From Tubiluchus corallicola (Eukaryota; Priapulida; Priapulimorpha; Priapulimorphida; Tubiluchidae), in contig JAQGDQ010000002.1 in the NCBI GenBank assembly GCA_030141605.1, positions 974,501-1,038,500 on the forward strand: a stretch of 64,000 nucleotides of DNA, read 5' to 3'. Every line of letters begins with the position of its first letter. Positions within the stretch are counted from its first letter, which is position 1. A program made the position numbers and the translations under genes. Positions 40,190 through 51,500 of this stretch are shown piece by piece. The notes below the pieces were generated by a model. That model was not told the DNA's origin, searched no databases, and saw only the letters and a list, made by a program, of their open reading frames with translations.

Positions 40190-43100
40190 TTCACTCTCTC
40201 ACTCTCTCTCTGTCTCTCTCTCCCTCTCTCTCTCGTGTGTGTGTGTGTCTGTCTGTCTGTCTGTCGTAGACACCGCACAGTTTTTTCGGCAATACTACCG
40301 AACACATTGATTTTTTGGCAGTACCACATATAGAATAATAGTTTTGAAGTTGTACAAAACAGTTACATCAATAAGGCATTAATGTAGGCAGCTGAGTAAA
40401 CACATATGTACACTATATGATTGTATAATTTTTTCAGTAAACACTTATGTACACTATATGATTGTATAATTTTTTCAGTCCCAACAGATTGGTCTGTTAA
40501 ATCAATCTGGCTACATGCCACAAATACAGCAGTAGACTTGTAGCTTTCTGACGCGGTTCTTCTCTAGTAGCTTGAATTTATTATTTTTTTAAATCAGTAT
40601 GACTCTGCAATATTTTTGGCTTAATCTGTCTACTAAAATTGACCCCAGCATAATTTTATTTGCATCAGATTATAAGTGTTAGCAATGAACTGGACAGCTA
40701 TAAAACTATGTATCGGTTCTTTCTATCCGTCGTTTGCCCTACTGTCACTACTTTTTCTCGACTGCGGAGTTATCTACGAAATTGATACATTGTATGACGG
40801 TCGGCCAGTAGGGTAATATTTAAGCTCGAAACCTGCTTTTGGTTCAATCGATGCAGATTTGGACTATTTGCAAGTTTTTAAAGGTTCATGTGTAACGACT
40901 CATGCTACAATCTGCCTACACCGCCAAACGAATATCAACTGACTAGCAAGGTATCAGATAACAACAATCAGTAACATGTTTTCATTTAACCTTGCACAAT
41001 TTGAGCTGTGTTTGAACATACTCTCTGGTATTTCATTCATTGTTACCTTATCGGCATTGTTATTTGAAATTTTAAAACCATTCCACATTGTAACTCTGGC
41101 ACCTTCCTGTATCGAATTCTAACCTCAACTAACCGGATGCTCTATGTATATGATTGCAGTTTTTTTCACAGAAATTTAATGTCATTTAAGTGTCAGTCAT
41201 AATACATCATTATAGTAACCTCAGAATACATCAATCTCAGCGGGAGAACTATGCCCTTCTGCCGAGGACTCTCTAGTTGGCAAATTGGTTTTGGATTGTG
41301 TAAAGCTGATTTTAGTTTAAATGTTTGATAACAAACATGATGTAATGATGTGTGTCAAGATGCTACTGCCTTTTATAATTCCAAGGGTTACATATCCCTT
41401 CTTTACAGGAAATGGGTATTGAACAAGATAAGCTTGCCGAAGAGCTAGAGAAAAATTCCTACAAGTTGATATTGCTGGAGCAAACAACACAAGTTATTCA
41501 AAAGAGTTTCCATGAGCTGCAGGTGAAACAGTTTTCTTGAACTACCGCAGCAACTTACATAGTTACCGTATCTATGGTCTGTAGCATTTTAAGAAATCTG
41601 GCCCAGACAGTTTTTGGTATTCTAGGGATAATCCATTCTGGTAGTGGAATAAAAAAAATAAATTTCAGTAAAGGATATTAAATCTTGTTATGAGATGAGT
41701 TGAACTATGTGAGTTTAGTTGATGCCAGAGGTCATTTGAAGGTCATAGATGATAAACAACAGCCACACTTCAATGGTGAATCCCGATTTGTGTAACCTGG
41801 CAAATGGGTATTATAACTGCAATGTTATATCTTATTCTAGGCTCTTGTTGTTAATAACTCAGACCGTGTTGATGTTCTTGGAGATCAGCTGAGTCAGAAA
41901 ACTGCCTTGCAGTTTCCTGAAATTGACCAGCTGCAGAACGGATTGAGAGAGATGAAAATGTCTATGAAAGGGTTAAAGCAGAAATTGGTAGAAATGGAAC
42001 GAAGTCAGAGCAAATATGGTGAGAGTCACAATTCTTTTTTAAAATAGATTTATTGGCACCACCTTATTCATATAATTACACGCTATAGTTAAGATATTAA
42101 GATTTGTGATGTAGTGGTCTGATGTGATCACTAAATTCTTTATACTTTGAAATGCAATTCTGAGGTCTATATAAGCCCACAGTACTCGTTTTTAAAGCCG
42201 TACGTAAAACACACTTGTAGAGGTATTGGTTAGAATACTTTATATTTTTTATGGACCTGTTTTGCATTTTGCACAAAAAAGATCCACTGTTTTTTTAACA
42301 GTTCTATTTCATTTTTTAATAGAAAAAACTTATTTTTCCAGATAAATTTGTAGAGGAAGTAAAGATTGAGATGAAAACCGAGTTAGATAAAAGACTTCTC
42401 TGTATGGACACTAGTTGTAGAGGGAAACTTATTTGGAAAATAAGCGATTATAATCAGAAGAAACTTGATGCTCAAACTGGAAAATCTACATCTTTGTACA
42501 GTAAACCATTCTACACAAGCTAGTATGTCATAGCTTTGTTTTTACATTATGATTTTTGTTAGAAATTTAAAGAAGAAGGTGCAACTTATAATGCCACTTA
42601 ATTGGATACCACCCCATTAACAATATTTATGTTATCTTAGGTCTACCTTTATGGAAATTTTTATGGGGCCAAACGAACTCGTATCATTCAAGATTATTAC
42701 ATTCCACAATTAATGTTTATAAATAATGTTTATGTCAACTTGTTTATATGTTGTTTTGTTCATTGTTTTGAATGGTTGTGACGTTATGAAGTATAACAAA
42801 ATGTACAATCTTTATTTTGGAACCAATGAGGTTGAGGTGTGACGACATTAATGTGGACATGGTATTGGACTTCTGATGGATTTGCGAGCAGTGAGAAGTC
42901 TCATTGTGAAATACTGTCATCAAGAGTTAAAAATTAAAAAGCTTGTAAAAGGATTGCTTGTAATTTTATTATTATATAAAGTACTTAGAATGTTATATCA
43001 ACACTGGTATTTTTGTGTGGCAGTTTTCTAGCATTTGGCAATTTTCAACAAGAATTTTGCACGAAGAAGTACTCTCTTTACCACTTAGTTAAGCTATTCA

Positions 43101-45823
43101 GTCTAATGTGAAACTAGTATACAAATACCATTGCTAAAGTGGCTCAGTGATCTAGTATCTACAGTACACAGTTTAACAGACCTATGTAAAAACAGCTAGT
43201 AAATAAAGTCAAGGAATTTTTTTCTCCCAACTTGATTTTATATAGTTTTTTCTTTGCTAAAGCAGTAGTGGCCTTCAGTCCTCCTAATCTGCCTTTAATT
43301 AAAAAAAACATTTATTGATGATTTCAAAAAAAAATTAGTAAGAAATAAATAACACATGAATAATCCTACCTGTTCAGTTAAGTAAAGTTCTTATTCTGCT
43401 GTGAATTATCCTTTATTCAAAGTTAGTTTCATTTTGAATAAATAACGCATGCAAGCAATGATTGACAAGTATGTGTTGTTATATTTGTAGCGTGCACATT
43501 ACCAATTGAAAAATCTTAGCTCCATTTTTTTAATCTTATCGTAATAAGCCAGCTAATTGTGTGTTTGTTTTATTTTTATTTTATTTTTACTTACAGCTAT
43601 GGCTACAAAATGTGTGCCAGAATCTATTTAAATGGTGATGGAACCGGAAAAGATAGTCACGTCTCATTATTTTTTGTGCTCATGCAAGGGGAATACGACT
43701 TCTTGTTGCTATGGCCTTTCAGGCAAAAGGTTTGTCTATTGTTTTGTTTTCATTTACCCGCAGTGATGTAAACACGAGAGAAAGTATGAGAGTTTAGATT
43801 TCGCTCTCTTCACAAAAAGTGTTTCACTTTTGAAAACAAGTAGGTTCTGGTAAGTTAACCTTAAAATGAAAAACTTTTTTGACATTCTGTTAATTTAGGA
43901 GAATCCGTCAGGCCAAAAACTGATTTTATTCATTATGTTGACACCCAGTTTTCCACTTTTTAATTCATATTAGCTCGCAAATGGCAACAGGCAACACCCA
44001 CACGAAATTTGCAGCATAAACACCTGAGGTGGGGCCTTTGAAGTGTTGTATCGTAGGGTGACTAGGCTGTTAATAATAACAATACATATCGATAATTATT
44101 GATTATCATATCGAAAAATTTGTTTTTATCATTATCGTGTCGATATTATTCTAGGAATGGCATTGTTTATCGCTTCTATTTATTTACAGTAATTGTGCAA
44201 AAAAGTCGATGAAGATAATTACTTAAAATTATAAATTGAATTGAATTGAATAAGATTATCAGATGCTGAATCATTTTCTTGTGCTTTCGCCTAGCAGTAG
44301 CGGCTATCTGAATTATACTAACAAAATATTGAGATCTCTTTATACTCTTCATACTGATTCGCAGATGTCAAATACACTGTACCGTAATTTTAGTGTCACT
44401 TTCCCCGTCGTGTGCAGATCGCATAGATAATATATGATTATCGCAGTAATATCTCTGTCTGTTGCAGCTTGTGACAAGTGACAAACATTTAAACTTGTGT
44501 TTCATAACTAGCAGACATTTAAGTATACAGCACTGAATGCACTGAAGCACTTAATAATTTTAATTATTAATTATACTTCTTTTGCTGCATAAATTATCTA
44601 ACTTCAGCATTATCGTTCGAAATTATTTACTGTATTGTTGGAAAAAGTATGGTAGCGTATCACCAAATTTGTATTGTTTAGCATCCCTAACGGTGACCTC
44701 TGCCAAAAAGTTGAAAAACATTGAGCATCAGTCAGTTTTCTATTGCCATTCAACCATGCCTAGGGCTTTGAGTTAAATTCGAATTTTTGCTATAAGTACA
44801 TGCATTTAGGTAATGTGGGGTAGTTGTATACCTGAGATTTTGAAAAGCTGGGGTTCTTTAAAGGCTTGAGATATGAGCTAAAACGCAATAATTAATGCAT
44901 AGCGGCATAATTAACTCAAAGCCTCTGCGTCGAGCATTGTACACACTTGTCACACTCGCGTTATAATCTACAAGTGTTGATATTAATTAACCAGTCATGC
45001 AGATATAGTCAGTTGTAAAATACGGTCACGGCATTATGCTCGCAGGTTTGGATCTGAATTCATTCTGGTTTTGTTATGAGTCATAGTCTTGAATTGTATA
45101 GTTTCATTATTGTCGTGGTTGGAGTTTAAAATGGATCTATTTGGTGTATTGCTGATAGGCTTGTATGCGTTGACTTCAAGGTAGCTTTTAGTGGCCTTAT
45201 TTTCGATACATTTATACAGCCATATGACCATTATTTCATTGATTCCACTTTTCTTGTTTTGCCTAATAATGACCAGCACTACTACAGAAAAATAAAACTG
45301 GCCTTCTATGATTTTTTTATTGTCTCAAATCATTTTCAGGTTAAATTTACTTTTCACTTGAAGTTAAGACTTGTTGTTGGACAGTTCATTTTAGATGCAT
45401 TTTACATTATGCAAATTTTGACAACACAGTTATTTTACAATATTTAAAAAACATTAGTTTTAACGTACAGGTTGTGCTTAGCATGCCAGATTTTCTTATC
45501 GTTTCAAGTTATGCAGAATGTTTAAAAATGTGCCTACAGTCTGTGCAGATTTGAGAAAATTCTGTAGTGATCCGCCCTGTACTGATTTTTTACAGGTGAC
45601 ATTTTCGCTACTTGATCAGAGTGGAGAAGGGAAGCATTTACATGAGAGTTTCATGCCTGATTCTAAATCGTCATCCTTTCAGAAGCCAACAAGCGAGATG
45701 AACGTCGGTTCAGGCTGTCCATGTTTTGTGCCACAAAAACTGCTCGAGGGAATAAATAGTTATGTGATCAATGACGCAATATTTGTACAAGTGCAAGTAG
45801 ACACTACAAATTTAGAACCATAA
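26752..45823 (+). CDS. TRAF3: TRAF family adaptor, TRAF3/TRAF5 type (RING, TRAF zinc fingers, coiled coil, MATH), complete, 11 exons
   Basis: Cytoplasmic adaptor and probable E3 ubiquitin ligase in TNF-receptor, CD40 or TLR-type NF-kB signalling (known for the family). Coding exons: 26752-26813, 27612-27747, 28584-28850, 29236-29310, 29564-29638, 30289-30408, 41409-41522, 41841-42018, 42342-42522, 43597-43729, 45596-45823. The total is 1569 nt, 522 aa, all joins in frame. RING finger at about residues 22-60: C22, C25, C37, H39, C42, C45, C57 and D60, so the last ligand is Asp, as I recall for TRAF5 and TRAF6. TRAF zinc fingers lie at about 67-205; the two central ones are single 75-nt exons. 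A coiled-coil-like region (about 246-360) precedes the MATH/TRAF-C domain (about 370-517), which starts GKLIWKISDY and contains GYKMCARIYLNGDG and SSSFQKPTSEMN. The VFKDKC motif after the RING and the MATH sequence point to TRAF3/TRAF5 rather than TRAF2, TRAF4 or TRAF6. An in-frame TGA at 26746 precedes the ATG, and a possible splice acceptor at 26719 suggests an upstream noncoding exon. Whether it is orthologous to TRAF3 or to TRAF5 is open. Confidence 0.93.
30701..31192. mobile_element. Possible hAT-like MITE in TRAF intron 6
   Basis: The left end TAGGGCTGAGACGGTTAACT and the reverse-complemented right end TAGAGCTGGATC resemble hAT termini of the TAGGGCTG type. The left part has repeated GTTTAACC-type motifs, as in known elements. 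Flanking 8-mers match poorly (4 of 8), so the boundaries are uncertain. Confidence 0.4.
31787..32184. mobile_element. 382-bp hAT-like MITE in TRAF intron 6
   Basis: The element runs 31795-32176. The left end is CAGTATCGGACTGG; the right end, reverse complemented, is CAGTGGCGGACTCGG. Flanks GTTTAACA and GTTGAGCA match at 6 of 8 positions, consistent with an old 8-bp duplication. No coding sequence is supported inside. Confidence 0.65.
34579..34604. repeat. (TA)n microsatellite
   Basis: About 13 TA repeats in TRAF intron 6. Confidence 0.9.
34605..35100. repeat. Diverged tandem repeat, period about 305 bp
   Basis: GCATCAGGTGTGGATTC recurs at about 34660 and 34965. Similar context follows both copies (CCTTGAAAA, CATCATCTTGTCT, TAACARTTAAGAT). 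It lies in TRAF intron 6 and has no coding potential. Confidence 0.7.
35781..39596 (-). CDS. Golgi alpha-1,4-glycosyltransferase (A4GALT/A4GNT-like, GT32), complete, 2 exons, nested in TRAF intron 6
   Basis: Type II Golgi membrane glycosyltransferase that transfers galactose or GlcNAc in alpha-1,4 linkage in the known family (Gb3 synthase or A4GNT); the acceptor here is unknown. Exons: 39596-39216 (127 codons) and 36347-35781 (188 codons plus stop), joined in phase 0 across a 2868-bp intron, giving 315 aa. It has a short basic N-terminus, one membrane segment at about residues 13-30 (YLFAVIVASITLYLLV), a stem, then the sugar-binding DXD region: FADSIRLALLYKHGGIYMDT with the DTD motif at 159-161. 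A conserved Gb3_synth-type C-terminus includes IGPKLITDCAIAWW. Human A4GALT (353 aa) and A4GNT (340 aa) are slightly longer. The gene lies wholly inside the 11-kb sixth intron of the TRAF gene, on the opposite strand. A pentanucleotide satellite begins about 100 bp inside its own intron. Family is sure; substrate class is not. Confidence 0.9.
36444..36787. repeat. Pentanucleotide array (GCTAT/GCGAT/ACTAT)n in the glycosyltransferase intron
   Basis: About 68 five-base units in blocks: GCTAT to about 36510, six GCGAT at 36511-36540, GCTAT again to about 36585, then some 39 ACTAT with one AGTAT interruption. It lies about 100 bp intronward of the acceptor of the glycosyltransferase last exon. 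Long ORFs through it are artefacts. Confidence 0.95.
37250..37345 (+). mobile_element. Possible tRNA-derived SINE head in TRAF intron 6
   Basis: TAGTTCAAATGGTGAAGC resembles an RNA polymerase III A box, and GGTTCAAGTCTTGG (37314-37327) a B box, spaced as in a tRNA. GGTTAGCCC follows. No clover-leaf is intact, so this is a relic SINE rather than a tRNA gene. Confidence 0.45.
38423..38560. repeat. Dispersed repeat, copy A (related to 51980-52110)
   Basis: CATAGACGTATG, CTTCCTATAAACGAA, TAGACTGTATATTTCCAC and CTAGAGCCAGGCC match, in the same order, sequence at 51980-52110. The family is unidentified. Confidence 0.55.
40118..40264. repeat. (CT)n/(GT)n/(TCTG)n compound microsatellite
   Basis: A long CT run with sparse interruptions passes into GT and then TCTG repeats, ending near 40264. 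It lies upstream of the glycosyltransferase gene, in TRAF intron 6. Confidence 0.92.
40395..40477. repeat. 41-bp tandem duplication
   Basis: AGTAAACACWTATGTACACT plus ATATGATTGTATAATTTTTTC occurs twice, at 40395 and 40436, with one mismatch. Confidence 0.85.
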
Positions 45824-48513
45824 TGGTGGATATAAAGCAATGCAATGTGATAGTTTTCTTTTTTGATATGCTTAAGTAAAGTCATTCCTGTGCCCATCCC
45901 AATTATTCTCGAAAAGATTTGCTTTATTTTTATATGCCAGAAAATAAGTTTAATTATAATATTTCCGGGGATGCCAAATTCTGCAAATAATTCTTTAACT
46001 TTTGTCTTTGGCATAGAGTAATAACATAATATATGAGTAACTGCTTAAGTGCACAATACTAGTCAAACCTCTGTACACCACTTTCTTTGGGACTGCAAAA
46101 AAAGTTGGCATTATAGCGAGGTGCATTAATACACAGATGTCTATGCAAATATAGTTTGTTTTGCTGGCGTTAAACGAGGTTGACATTATACGGGAGGGGG
46201 GCGGGGCGCGGGTTGTTATAATGAGCTTTGACTGTAATCAAGTGAAATGAATCATACTTATGTTATATGCTTTACCTGACTTCCTAAGTCATTTCATTTA
46301 GTTATATCATTTCATGCACACACTACTGACCTTGCCTGCTCTCTGCCCACAGTTTATATTGTATGCATAGAGCAGCAGAGAAAGCAACGACTCCTCTCGT
46401 TAACAGAAGTTTCTTGTAATGGCATTTATCTAATTGCTACTTATTATCTATCTATTTATCTAAAATGATTCACTAATGAAGTATTTGTTACTGGACCAGA
46501 TAATGAAACTAGTGAAGTGGATGTGGTGATAAGGAGTCAGTATTTCAAAAAATTTTCTGATGAAAAGGCCAAGAGAAATTCTAGTTATTTTTCACCACAT
46601 ACAGATTATAATTGGATATTGTGTCAGCCCATTCAATTTCAGATAATTTTGCTGTAGTTACGTCTTTGAAAAGTGTCAGTTTCCTTTTGTTGTTTAACTT
46701 TTATTATCCAATGGAGTTAAACATGAATGCGACAAATTTTGGACATTTTTTCTCATATTCTTGCAATTTATGACAGAGCGATAATGTTTAGACATGCTGT
46801 ACTTACTTTTTATGTAAGCCACCTGCTGTCCAATGTACACTCGACCTGCCTGCTAATCAACAGTACTATGAAATAAATGTAATGGAAAAGTAAAAAAAAT
46901 GAACTTAAAATACAGAATACAGTGTAACAGAAGACATCATTGTTGCAACGCATTGTACTTTTTTTACCTGCCTGCCATTGGATGGCGCAGCATGTCACGC
47001 ATGCTGCAGGCAGAGCGAATACTACATATTTGAACTGAGGGGAGATAATCGCTTCTAACGTGCAGGTGTAGTTAAACTACACAGTAAAGAGATTTTGTGG
47101 AATTGTTGCATAAATTATGCTTTGCCAACACCATTTGTTAAAAATGTTAAATAAATAGTCTTGCTGATTATTACACCACTGCTAGCACTTCTTTGTGCAA
47201 AATTTTATTAACTAGTTGTTTAAAATATAATGCACGGATTTAGGTGTTTTTTAGTCACTTCACCATTGCGAATTCTTGTAAAATAAGGAAAATATCTGGT
47301 TTTTGAAAGTTGTGTTCTCTGTGCTTTTGATAACTTGCTGTTTTATTTACTAGTACAAGCACTCTTGATAAAACAGATAGAAGCAGATGTAGCCATGAGG
47401 AAGTGTCTCTAGCTTTAGTCTTCAAGGCGGACTCATTTTTCCAATCACCACTTATTTATATGTGACACAGTAACTGCTCAGTACCCCTTAATGTGAAATA
47501 TTTCATACTGCCTATATAGCAGTAGCTACTAGTCACAATGAAAATAATCGTGTTTTTCATAAAACTTAATCAATGTTTTTATCAGTCATCCATCATGAAA
47601 TCAAACAGCTTTACAAAATTTTATGTAAAAATTTACAGCTGGTATGCTTTCTTAGAGTGCGTTGGCTAGCTTTTTCTGTAAAAAAGGTGCTATAGCTTCA
47701 CTCAAATCAAATAATTCAGGTTTTCACATATTCAATGATTGCAAACACTTGACTGTTCATTCTACAAATGATGGTGAACTTATAATCCAGGGTTCCTGAC
47801 TTCTTTGTTAAAATATAGGATCTGCTCAGACTTTCTGAAATTGGGATTAGAAAGAATTTTATTCTGCTGTCCTGCGGTATTTTATAAGAAGGAGAAAATT
47901 CAATTTGATTTGCTTGATTTGATTTTGGATACAATTTTTAAACTAATTTATTGCTAATCAATGAATTAGGGATGATTACTTGGTTAGTCAATCTTACCTT
48001 CTTCCTTACGATGATAATAACACCCCAAAACGAACAAAATGTGACATTTTACTTTTGCACTTTTAAGTTTTCTAGCTAATTGTTAGTTAACTGTAAAACT
48101 AGCAAAACTATAGTTAATAAAATTATATCTTTGCATTTCTTATATTATATTATATCTATGTATAATGTGTGCCAATGGTTGGCTGCTGTAATGTTTCACA
48201 TTTCTTTTGACATTAACTTATAAATTTACACAAAGAAATTAACTTATTAACTTACATAAAGAAAGTGATCATAGTTTATTTACATATTTACATTAACATA
48301 AATAAGTTTTATATGTTTTGTTATATTAAAATATGAAAGAATACATGCAGTGCGTAAAAGCTAATATGTGTACATGTTGCTTTTAGTATATACAGTTTTC
48401 TCAGCAGAAGCTTCAAAAGCCAATCTTGTAATATCACTCCTTTAATGCTTATTTAGTCATCCCTGATTTTAGTATACCATGTGTTTCAACAGACAGTACT
48501 CTGCAAATGTTGA
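45824..48513. other. Intergenic DNA between convergent TRAF and TRAPPC6B
   Basis: The 3' ends of both genes face each other. It holds the mariner-like MITE and otherwise AT-rich sequence without exons. Both 3' UTRs should lie here, but I could not fix polyadenylation sites. Confidence 0.6.
46059..46236. mobile_element. Mariner-like MITE with a G-rich tract
   Basis: The left end AGTCAAACCTC (46061) and the right end GAGCTTTGACT (46223-46233) form an inverted repeat with one mismatch. Inside are GCATTATAGCGAGG and GACATTATACGGGAG, motifs of a widespread animal MITE type. A G-run (about 46190-46212) could form a quadruplex. A TA target duplication is plausible but not clean on the left. Confidence 0.5.
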
Positions 48514-51500
48514 CTATGCTCGCTGAATTTGTATCTGAAATTTACCTGAGAAAAATGAAAAAAAAACAGCCGTTTAAGATCAGAAACATCACAACTTCAA
48601 AGCAACTACAATTTCGAATATAGAAAATGGCTAAATAAGATGAGAAAAATTAAAATTTGATGAGCAAATATGACCACATGTTTCTATGTTATTAATATGA
48701 GTGAATGATACAAACCAGTAAGGTACAGAAACTGTACAACACAAAGCTAACTGAAAGTCTGGAACATGACTTGCAATTGGGAAATTAACCAAAAGACGAT
48801 ATATTTTGGTATACACATAGACTATAAGAACATGAGTGTACTATATTTGCATAAAAAATGTTAGAGAAGAAAATTTTAAATGCAATAACAGGCACGTTGC
48901 AAAATTACAGTGGTTGTTTTTTTATATACATCTTCGCAGCGATGTGGTAAATTTTTACAGCTTGTAGTCAATTTTTTTCCCTTCCTTGATTTTCACAGAA
49001 TGGCGATGTTCCAGGTGAAGACCCACATAAAGCAAACTATGTAGCTGCCTTAACTCTAAAGCATGCTTGTTGCAAAATGCACAAGTTACCCCCAAAGGGA
49101 AAAATTAATGACAATAACTTACATGCTGGCATTTGTGCTATTTCAGCTGTAACAACGCAAGTTATTCCCAGGTTAGACAGTGCTCCTCGTAATAAACCAC
49201 ATGTATATGCGAGAAACTAAAACACAACAAACAATAATTAGCTGAAGAAATTTGACTACATAAAATAATGACTGCAACTTTGAATGTTATGACTTTATTC
49301 ACTTAATCAGGAATTAGCTTCAATGCTGTATATACGTGCATACTGTTGGTCCGCAGACTGAAGTTATACAGTTATTCTGGAGCTCTGTGTAGACAACAAA
49401 AGCTGAAATTATTTGCAAATTATTCAATTATACCAAACCATACCCCACACCAAATCATGTTCAGACCATACCCATCATACAACGAAGAATGAACTAGAGG
49501 GATAATGACAAAAACTTTAGGTGTTATTTCAAATAAGAACGTAGAAGGCCACAAAAATATGATACATTGTGAACAGGGATGCATAAACACAGGTTTAAGG
49601 GCCATCATGAATGTCAAAATTTGGCATTTATAAACCTTTCTATAATTTTACAAATGTCAGTTTATAAGATTGTTTGTAATTGTGAAAAATCGTGGTTGGA
49701 GAAATTTTACTAAGATGAACATGCATATCTGTCTAATTTTTATATCATCGATTATCATTGCATTACAGGTTTGTACTATTTTTACTTTAACAATTAGGAA
49801 AACTCAAACGATCCTTTTTTCGAAACATCTGCCAAAATACAACGCGTGCACGCACGCACACACCCAGCATAATGACATGTTCCAAATATTTATTATGTGT
49901 GCTACTCTGCATTTTTGAAAAGCTTCGGAACATGACAAAAACAGGTTAATGCCCCAAAATTAGACCAAAGGCCATAATCATATCTTGCATGCTCTGGTAA
50001 GATGAACTTTTACGGCATTTGCTTTTAATAAAAATGCAGTATGTCCTTGTTAATCCGGCTCTCATTTATCAGCCAAGGCCAGATAGTGTAAAACTGTTTA
50101 AATGCCATTTCCTAATCCTTTTAAATCGTACAGCAGCTTCAATCAAGCAAATACTAAGAAGTTAGTTGTGCTAACCTATACCTTTGTTGCTACTGCAGCT
50201 GCTATCAGCCACTGCTGCAGCCTAGAGTTTGATAATTATCAGACAGATAATGAAACAATCTAATTTTGATAATCATTGTTAATGCAGTCTGTAAATCTGC
50301 AATGTGCAGATGGGAATTGTTAGTTGGGCTAAATCGAAAACAAAATGAAATGTGGTGAAGAATATCACTGCTCTGAACATAAATAAATAAAATGCAAAAT
50401 AAATTAGTAGTTAAAAGAAGAATGAAGTACCATTTTCCCTCTATGTAACAGGTAAATGCTTTAAAATCAGGATAAATGTGATGAATAGGACAAGGACAGT
50501 CTTAGCCTACAAATATAATAACTGTCTTTTGTGCTATTTAACATTCATTTAAGTTATTCCTGCTAAATCTCTGTTCCAAGATGTTCAGATAGATGAGGGT
50601 ATACTGTAATGACTGCAAAGAATACTAGCCAGTATTCATTACTGAATTTCAACAAGCTTACCCTAGGGCCAGATTCTATATACTGCTCACCAGCAGACAG
50701 TTGCAATAGAAGTCTAAATCTGTTGTCTTGTAAAACATACACACCCTGTAAATAAACTACAGTTAGAAAACAGGTTAGATTGACGATTATCCGATTGTAA
50801 CAAAATTTATTGTAGAAAAGTATCAAAATGTGTGCTTATATAAGTTTTCTTTACATTTACCACAGCAATTATCTAAATTTACACCACACGTTCTACACGG
50901 GAGCAAAATAATCACACTGGTGCTACGACTGAACCAAGTTCATTCGTTTTGTTTGTACAGTATCACAGTTTTGTATTGTTTGTACTTCAGTTGTCTTTTT
51001 TCTTATCACTGATATAAAATAATAAATCACCAGAACACAACTTGTAAATTTAATCAATATTCTTCCTCTAATCCATAATTTAACAATTTTGTAAAAATTC
51101 TTCTATAATTCCTACATTATCTTTCAATGAACTTTATGCTTAACACTGTGACAGAAATTTTGTTGACAAAAATTCTCCAATAATCTACAGCTGTTATATT
51201 ACCTGATGATTAGTACGCAAATTGTCTATTTGTTTTTTATAAATTGATGTCCAAAACTCTTTACAGATGAATTTTATCATATCCAGTTCATCTTTGAATC
51301 TTGGAAAGTCTTTGGTTAGCCTAAAAAAACATTGTAATACAAATGTTAAGATTGCAGATGCATGTACTACAATAAGATAACAAATGGAAATTTATGAAGC
51401 CAGTACAATATAGCAAAGCCTCAAAAATAAATTGAAAAATATTTGAATTAAGTTCATTTGACTCATTACACCACTGATATTTTTCCCAGGGAAAAAGAAT

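Larger units (their letters stand above)
30409..41408. other. TRAF intron 6 (11 kb)
   Basis: GT-AG intron in phase 0 between the exons ending NTQVQ and starting EMGIEQDK. It contains the antisense glycosyltransferase gene, two hAT-like elements, a SINE-like sequence, a 305-bp-period repeat and several microsatellites. Confidence 0.9.

Noticed and set aside
43980-44770. Possible element with TATCGATAATTATTGAT motifs
   Set aside because: No matching terminal repeats or target duplications could be fixed by eye.
49008-49024. TRAPPC6B-like FQVK reading at 49.0 kb
   Set aside because: It is on the wrong strand and not spliceable; the true last exon is at 48514-48545 with CKFQIQIQRA.
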